From NCBI GenBank assembly GCA_022447545.1, contig JAKVBI010000004.1, positions 85,643-149,642 on the forward strand: a DNA stretch of 64,000 nt. Direction: 5' to 3'. Position numbers and translations under genes: made by a program. The DNA comes from Myxococcota bacterium. GTDB taxonomy: Bacteria > Myxococcota_A > UBA9160 > SMWR01. Each line of letters opens with the position of its first letter. The stretch's first letter is position 1. Below are positions 61,123 to 64,000 of this stretch, piece after piece. The notes below the pieces were generated by a model, which saw nothing but the letters and a program-made list of their open reading frames with translations, did no database searches and was not told the origin of the DNA.

Positions 61123-62550
61123 ATGACCGAAGCGAAGCGCCTCTCAGTTCGAACCAAGGCAGCGTATGGAGTCGGCGCCACCGCAGAGGCTGCCATTTCG
61201 ATCGTCTTCAACTCGTTCAACTTCCTCTTCTACAACAATGTCCTGGGTCTCTCGGGAACTCTGTGCGGCTTGGCCGTCACAATCGCGATGGTCTTCGATG
61301 CCATCTCCGATCCGATGATCGGATCGATTTCGGATCGGTTTCAGTCACGGTTCGGAAGACGGCACCCGTTTCTGTATGCCGCACCGATTCCCATGGGCAT
61401 CTGCTTCTTCGCCATCTACGCCCCGCCCTCCAGCCTCGAGGGATTCGGTCTTTTCGCATGGTTCACCGTGACGACGATCCTCCTGCGAACTGCCCAGACT
61501 TTTTACCACGTTCCACATCTGGCACTCGGCGCCGAGATGACACCGGAATACGGCGAGCGCTCAGTGCTCATGAGCTACAACACGATCTTCGCACTCGTTG
61601 GAACGTCGGGCTTCTACTACATCGCATGGTCCTATTTCGGAACCCTCGACGATGGAACAGCTGACCGAACGGGCTACATGACCCTGGCGAGTGCCGTAGC
61701 GGCCTTTGCGATCGTCGTCATCTTCATATCGGCGTACTTCACGAGAGACCAAATCCCTCTGCTCTCGAAACCTCCGGACGACTTGCCGCGATTTAGCGCG
61801 CAGGCCCTCCTCGACGAGTTCCGCGCATGCCTCGCGAACCACAACTACAAGATGCTCCTATTTGGGATGATCTTCCTCTCTGCGACCCTTGGCCTACACG
61901 AAACACTTACGGCCCACATCGGCCTGTTCTTCTTTGAGCTTCGAGAAGATCAAATTCGTTTTCTCGCCCTGGGCGCACCTCCAGGGCTGATGATTGCGGC
62001 TTTCCTGACACCGAAGCTTCATGTCTGGTTCGACAAACGCGAGACTCTGATGGCTGGCATCCTCGGGATGACTACAGCCGTCTCGGGACCGATCGTATTG
62101 CGACTACTTGGGTGGCTGCCCGAAAACGGCACCCCCATCCTCTTCCCCATCCTCTGTGCTCTGAAGGGTACTTCGTATGCGGCAAGCGCGATCATGGTCA
62201 TCAGCATCATGTCGACCCTCGCAGACGTCACGGATGAACACGAACTCGTATCAGGAAGACGGCAGGAGGGAGTCTTCTTCGCTTCGCGTTCGTTCTTCAG
62301 CAAACTGATGTCGGGCCTGGGCCACCTGCTCGCAGGCATCGCCATCGATTTGATTGCGTTCCCCGTGGGCGTCAAATCGGGAGAGGTCGCACCAGATACC
62401 TTGTACCGGTTCGGACTGGTGGCTGGCCCGATCACCGTCATCCCCGCCCTAATCTCGCTTTTCTTCTATGCGCGCTACCGGATCGACAAGATTCGCCACG
62501 CCGAGATCCGAAGCGAACTGGCGGCACGCACGAATTCAGAGTCGACCTGA
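61123..62550 (+). CDS. GPH/MFS sugar:cation symporter-like transporter
   Basis: Inner-membrane transporter of 475 residues and about 12 helices, of the MelB-like MFS_2 group. AYGVGATAEAAISIVFNSFNFLFYNNVLG opens the first helix; FDAISDPMIGSISDRFQSRFGRRHPFL is the family motif. Central ALKGTSYAASAIMVISIMSTLADVTDEHEL and SGRRQEGVFFASRSFFSKLMSG correspond to the second-half motifs. The substrate could be a sugar, glucuronide or sulfonate. ATG at 61123. Possibly followed by the PPOX and ThDP genes in one functional set. Confidence 0.9.
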   Translation: MTEAKRLSVRTKAAYGVGATAEAAISIVFNSFNFLFYNNVLGLSGTLCGLAVTIAMVFDAISDPMIGSISDRFQSRFGRRHPFLYAAPIPMGICFFAIYAPPSSLEGFGLFAWFTVTTILLRTAQTFYHVPHLALGAEMTPEYGERSVLMSYNTIFALVGTSGFYYIAWSYFGTLDDGTADRTGYMTLASAVAAFAIVVIFISAYFTRDQIPLLSKPPDDLPRFSAQALLDEFRACLANHNYKMLLFGMIFLSATLGLHETLTAHIGLFFFELREDQIRFLALGAPPGLMIAAFLTPKLHVWFDKRETLMAGILGMTTAVSGPIVLRLLGWLPENGTPILFPILCALKGTSYAASAIMVISIMSTLADVTDEHELVSGRRQEGVFFASRSFFSKLMSGLGHLLAGIAIDLIAFPVGVKSGEVAPDTLYRFGLVAGPITVIPALISLFFYARYRIDKIRHAEIRSELAARTNSEST

Positions 62551-62698
62551 CGCAGAGACACGTTCATTGAACTCCTGACAAAGACGCACGCGCCTACCCT
62601 GCGATCTCGGGCAGGGCACACGAATCGTCAGAACCCCCGAGAGCCAACTGCAGTGCCAAATTGGTAGGCTCGGGGTCAAGCCCAGAGGGAGAAACCAG

Positions 62699-63268
62699 AT
62701 GAACCGAGCCCAGGAAAAATTCGGCAAACCCATCGAATGGGTGGTCAAGAAGATCGAGCCGACTCTCAACGACATGATCCAGGACTTCATCCGCGCATCC
62801 CCCTTCTGCGTACTCTCCACTGCAAGCGCCGAGGGCAACTGCGATGCTTCTCCCAAAGGCGGCGCACCGGGCTTCGCGAAGGTCCTCGACCCTCGGCGGC
62901 TGCTGATTCCCGATGTCGCCGGCAACAAACTCTTCCAGTCCTATGAAAACGTCGATTCGAACCCCAATGCAGGCCTCCTGTTCCTGATCCCGGGCTGCGA
63001 CTGGACAGTTCGGGTGAATGGCGCGGCCCGGGCCGTGGACACCCACCACGAGCACCTCGACGGAAGACCCGCCGAAGTGCTGTGGGAGGACGACAACACG
63101 AAAGTCCTACAGGGGCTGATGGTCGAAGTGCGCGAGGCTTACGCGCACTGCCCGCGAGCCTTCCTCTTCTCCAAGCTTTGGGACACCGAGCGGATCAACC
63201 TGGAAACCGAGCGCGATGCCAACAAGTACTGGTTCGGGCGCTACCGAAAAGCCGTCCCTGCCGCCTGA
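62699..63268 (+). CDS. pyridoxamine 5'-phosphate oxidase-fold flavoprotein
   Basis: About 189 residues of the PPOX-fold group similar to MSMEG_1061-type proteins. Split-barrel motifs: MIQDFIRASPFCVLSTASAEGNCDASPKGGAPGF, LLIPDVAGNKLFQSYENVDSNPNAGLLFLIPG and TVRVNGAARAV. It would bind FMN or F420 and reduce an organic substrate. The C-terminal CPRAFLFSKLWD is usual. The ATG at 62699 has GGGAG upstream. Confidence 0.9.
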   Translation: MNRAQEKFGKPIEWVVKKIEPTLNDMIQDFIRASPFCVLSTASAEGNCDASPKGGAPGFAKVLDPRRLLIPDVAGNKLFQSYENVDSNPNAGLLFLIPGCDWTVRVNGAARAVDTHHEHLDGRPAEVLWEDDNTKVLQGLMVEVREAYAHCPRAFLFSKLWDTERINLETERDANKYWFGRYRKAVPAA

Positions 63269-63384
63269 ACCCGCCGCTGGCAGCCCCTCTTCTGTATGGA
63301 AGCAGGCGTGCGTAGCCCGCCGGAGACTCTCCCACGAGGCGCCCTACCCTCCGCGTACCACACAAGGGAAGAACGCCTGTCCGA

Positions 63385-63419
63385 TTGACATTGCACTGCC
63401 GGAGGTCGAGGATGACCTC
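63385..63419 (+). promoter_or_regulatory. promoter with an overlapping palindrome, upstream of the ThDP enzyme
   Basis: TTGACA (63385-63390), a 17-base spacer and GAGGAT (63408-63413). The -10 box is the exact centre of the inverted repeat GAGGTC-GAGGAT-GACCTC (63402-63419). A repressor on the palindrome would block the promoter. Confidence 0.4.
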
Positions 63420-63514
63420 TCAACGGGATCCGCGAACTCACCGGAAGCTCATGGAGATTCGAGTTCCCGGAGTTCAATGGAACTCCATCGCCCCGACCAG
63501 CAAAGGAGGCACAC

Positions 63515-64000
63515 ATGGCCCAGGTACACGGTGGCGTACTCGCCGCCCGCCAGCTCAAGCGATGCGGAATCGACACCCTCTTCGGAGTCGTCGCGGGACC
63601 CATGATCGAACTCTTCTCGGGAGGCCAGAGCGAGGGGCTTCAAGTAGTGGGCTGCCGTCACGAGATCAACGGCGGGTTCATGGCCTCGGCGTGGGGGTGG
63701 CAGAAGAAAGTCCCCGGAGTCTTCGTGGCTGGATCGGGCCCCGCCGTCACCAATTGCGTGACGCCCCTTTATGTCGCCAATGAAAGCGCCATGCCCTTCA
63801 TCGTTCTCGGAGGGTCGGCGTACTCGAACACCACGGGCCTCGGAGGGTTCCAGGAACTCGACCAGATCTCGGCGACCCGATCGGTCTGCAAATGGACCGG
63901 TCGTGTGGACTCTACCGAGCGGATTCCTGAATGGATCCACCTGGCCGTGGGTAAAGCGCTGGAGGGCCGGCCCGGAGGCGTATACCTCGACTTCCCTGGC
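63515..64000 (+). CDS. thiamine diphosphate-dependent enzyme, N-terminal part
   Basis: The first 162 residues of an acetolactate synthase/oxalyl-CoA decarboxylase-like ThDP enzyme. The PYR domain is clear: GVLAARQLKRCGIDTLFGVVAG, then CRHEINGGFMASAWG with the catalytic Glu that activates ThDP, VFVAGSGPAVTNCVTPLY and GRPGGVYLDFPG. The ATG at 63515 has AAAGGAGG six bases upstream. The frame runs off the right edge. The reaction cannot be told from this part; a 2-hydroxyacyl-CoA lyase is one option. Confidence 0.9.
   Translation, partial: MAQVHGGVLAARQLKRCGIDTLFGVVAGPMIELFSGGQSEGLQVVGCRHEINGGFMASAWGWQKKVPGVFVAGSGPAVTNCVTPLYVANESAMPFIVLGGSAYSNTTGLGGFQELDQISATRSVCKWTGRVDSTERIPEWIHLAVGKALEGRPGGVYLDFPG

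Noticed and set aside
1-64000. CRISPR arrays, insertion sequences, integrases, rRNA and tRNA genes
   Set aside because: No regularly spaced repeats, transposase or integrase motifs, or convincing tRNA or rRNA segments were found by reading. A covariance-model scan would be decisive for small RNAs.

Overview
The window is GC-rich chromosomal DNA with densely packed genes, many joined by 1-4 base stop/start overlaps and many starting with GTG or TTG. The gene set points to a Gram-negative, delta-proteobacterial-type organism, most likely of the Myxococcota or a neighbouring phylum. The evidence is a Tol system, lipoproteins, FHA-DUF4388 and MshEN signalling proteins, a bactofilin, GldA/F/G-like ABC genes, a PEP-CTERM protein and a PVC-type dehydrogenase. 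The phylum is inference. No rRNA, tRNA, CRISPR array, prophage or insertion sequence was found. The two end genes run off the window.

Left part (1-18051, almost all minus strand). At the far left are a truncated amidohydrolase and a Gfo/Idh/MocA oxidoreductase. A very large secreted protein follows, with DUF1080 domains, a PVC-type dehydrogenase and cytochrome c; a short plus-strand remnant of an Nramp-like transporter lies just beyond its 3' end. Read in the direction of transcription, the main block is tolQ-tolR-tolA-tolB-cpoB (no pal), dksA, tsaD, rsmA, a 91-residue protein, then panB-panC-panD, smpB and a matrixin-like lipoprotein protease.

Middle (18140-36753). Plus-strand genes are pepA, a cytochrome c, rpoH, acyP and an FHA-DUF4388 protein. 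Minus-strand genes are a DUF4124/gluzincin protein, moaB, a MoaD-MoaE fusion and a bactofilin. Next come holB-tatD-IMPase (plus), a TetR regulator, and an ABC-2 exporter operon (ATPase, permease, GldG-like, DUF4340). A glycosyltransferase, a tiny protein with a possible C-terminal sorting signal and a tandem MshEN (c-di-GMP-type) protein complete this part.

Right part (36943-64000). A POT transporter precedes a minus-strand series: ftsE-ftsX-envC-ctpA-xseA-xseB-ispA-dxs-tlyA-iscA-iscS-cysC and two lipoproteins. This series joins septal peptidoglycan hydrolysis, isoprenoid precursor synthesis and Fe-S assembly. Accessory-looking genes follow: a polytopic membrane protein, a pentapeptide-repeat PEP-CTERM protein, a LOG-family protein, a class-C serine hydrolase and a sulfatase-like lipoprotein. 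The last genes are a zinc-finger plus histone-fold protein facing a second DksA/TraR protein, a GPH/MFS symporter, a PPOX-fold protein and the start of a ThDP-dependent enzyme.

The strongest candidate for something unusual is the gene at 59957-60508. It encodes a bacterial protein with a MYND/HIT-like Cys/His zinc module joined by a basic linker to a C-terminal histone fold. Other points of interest are the MoaD-MoaE fusion with an internal Gly-Gly-Ser, the tol cluster without pal, the PEP-CTERM protein with a tail after its sorting signal, and several promoter/operator candidates. Four of the promoter candidates share a TTGACG or TTGACA -35 box.
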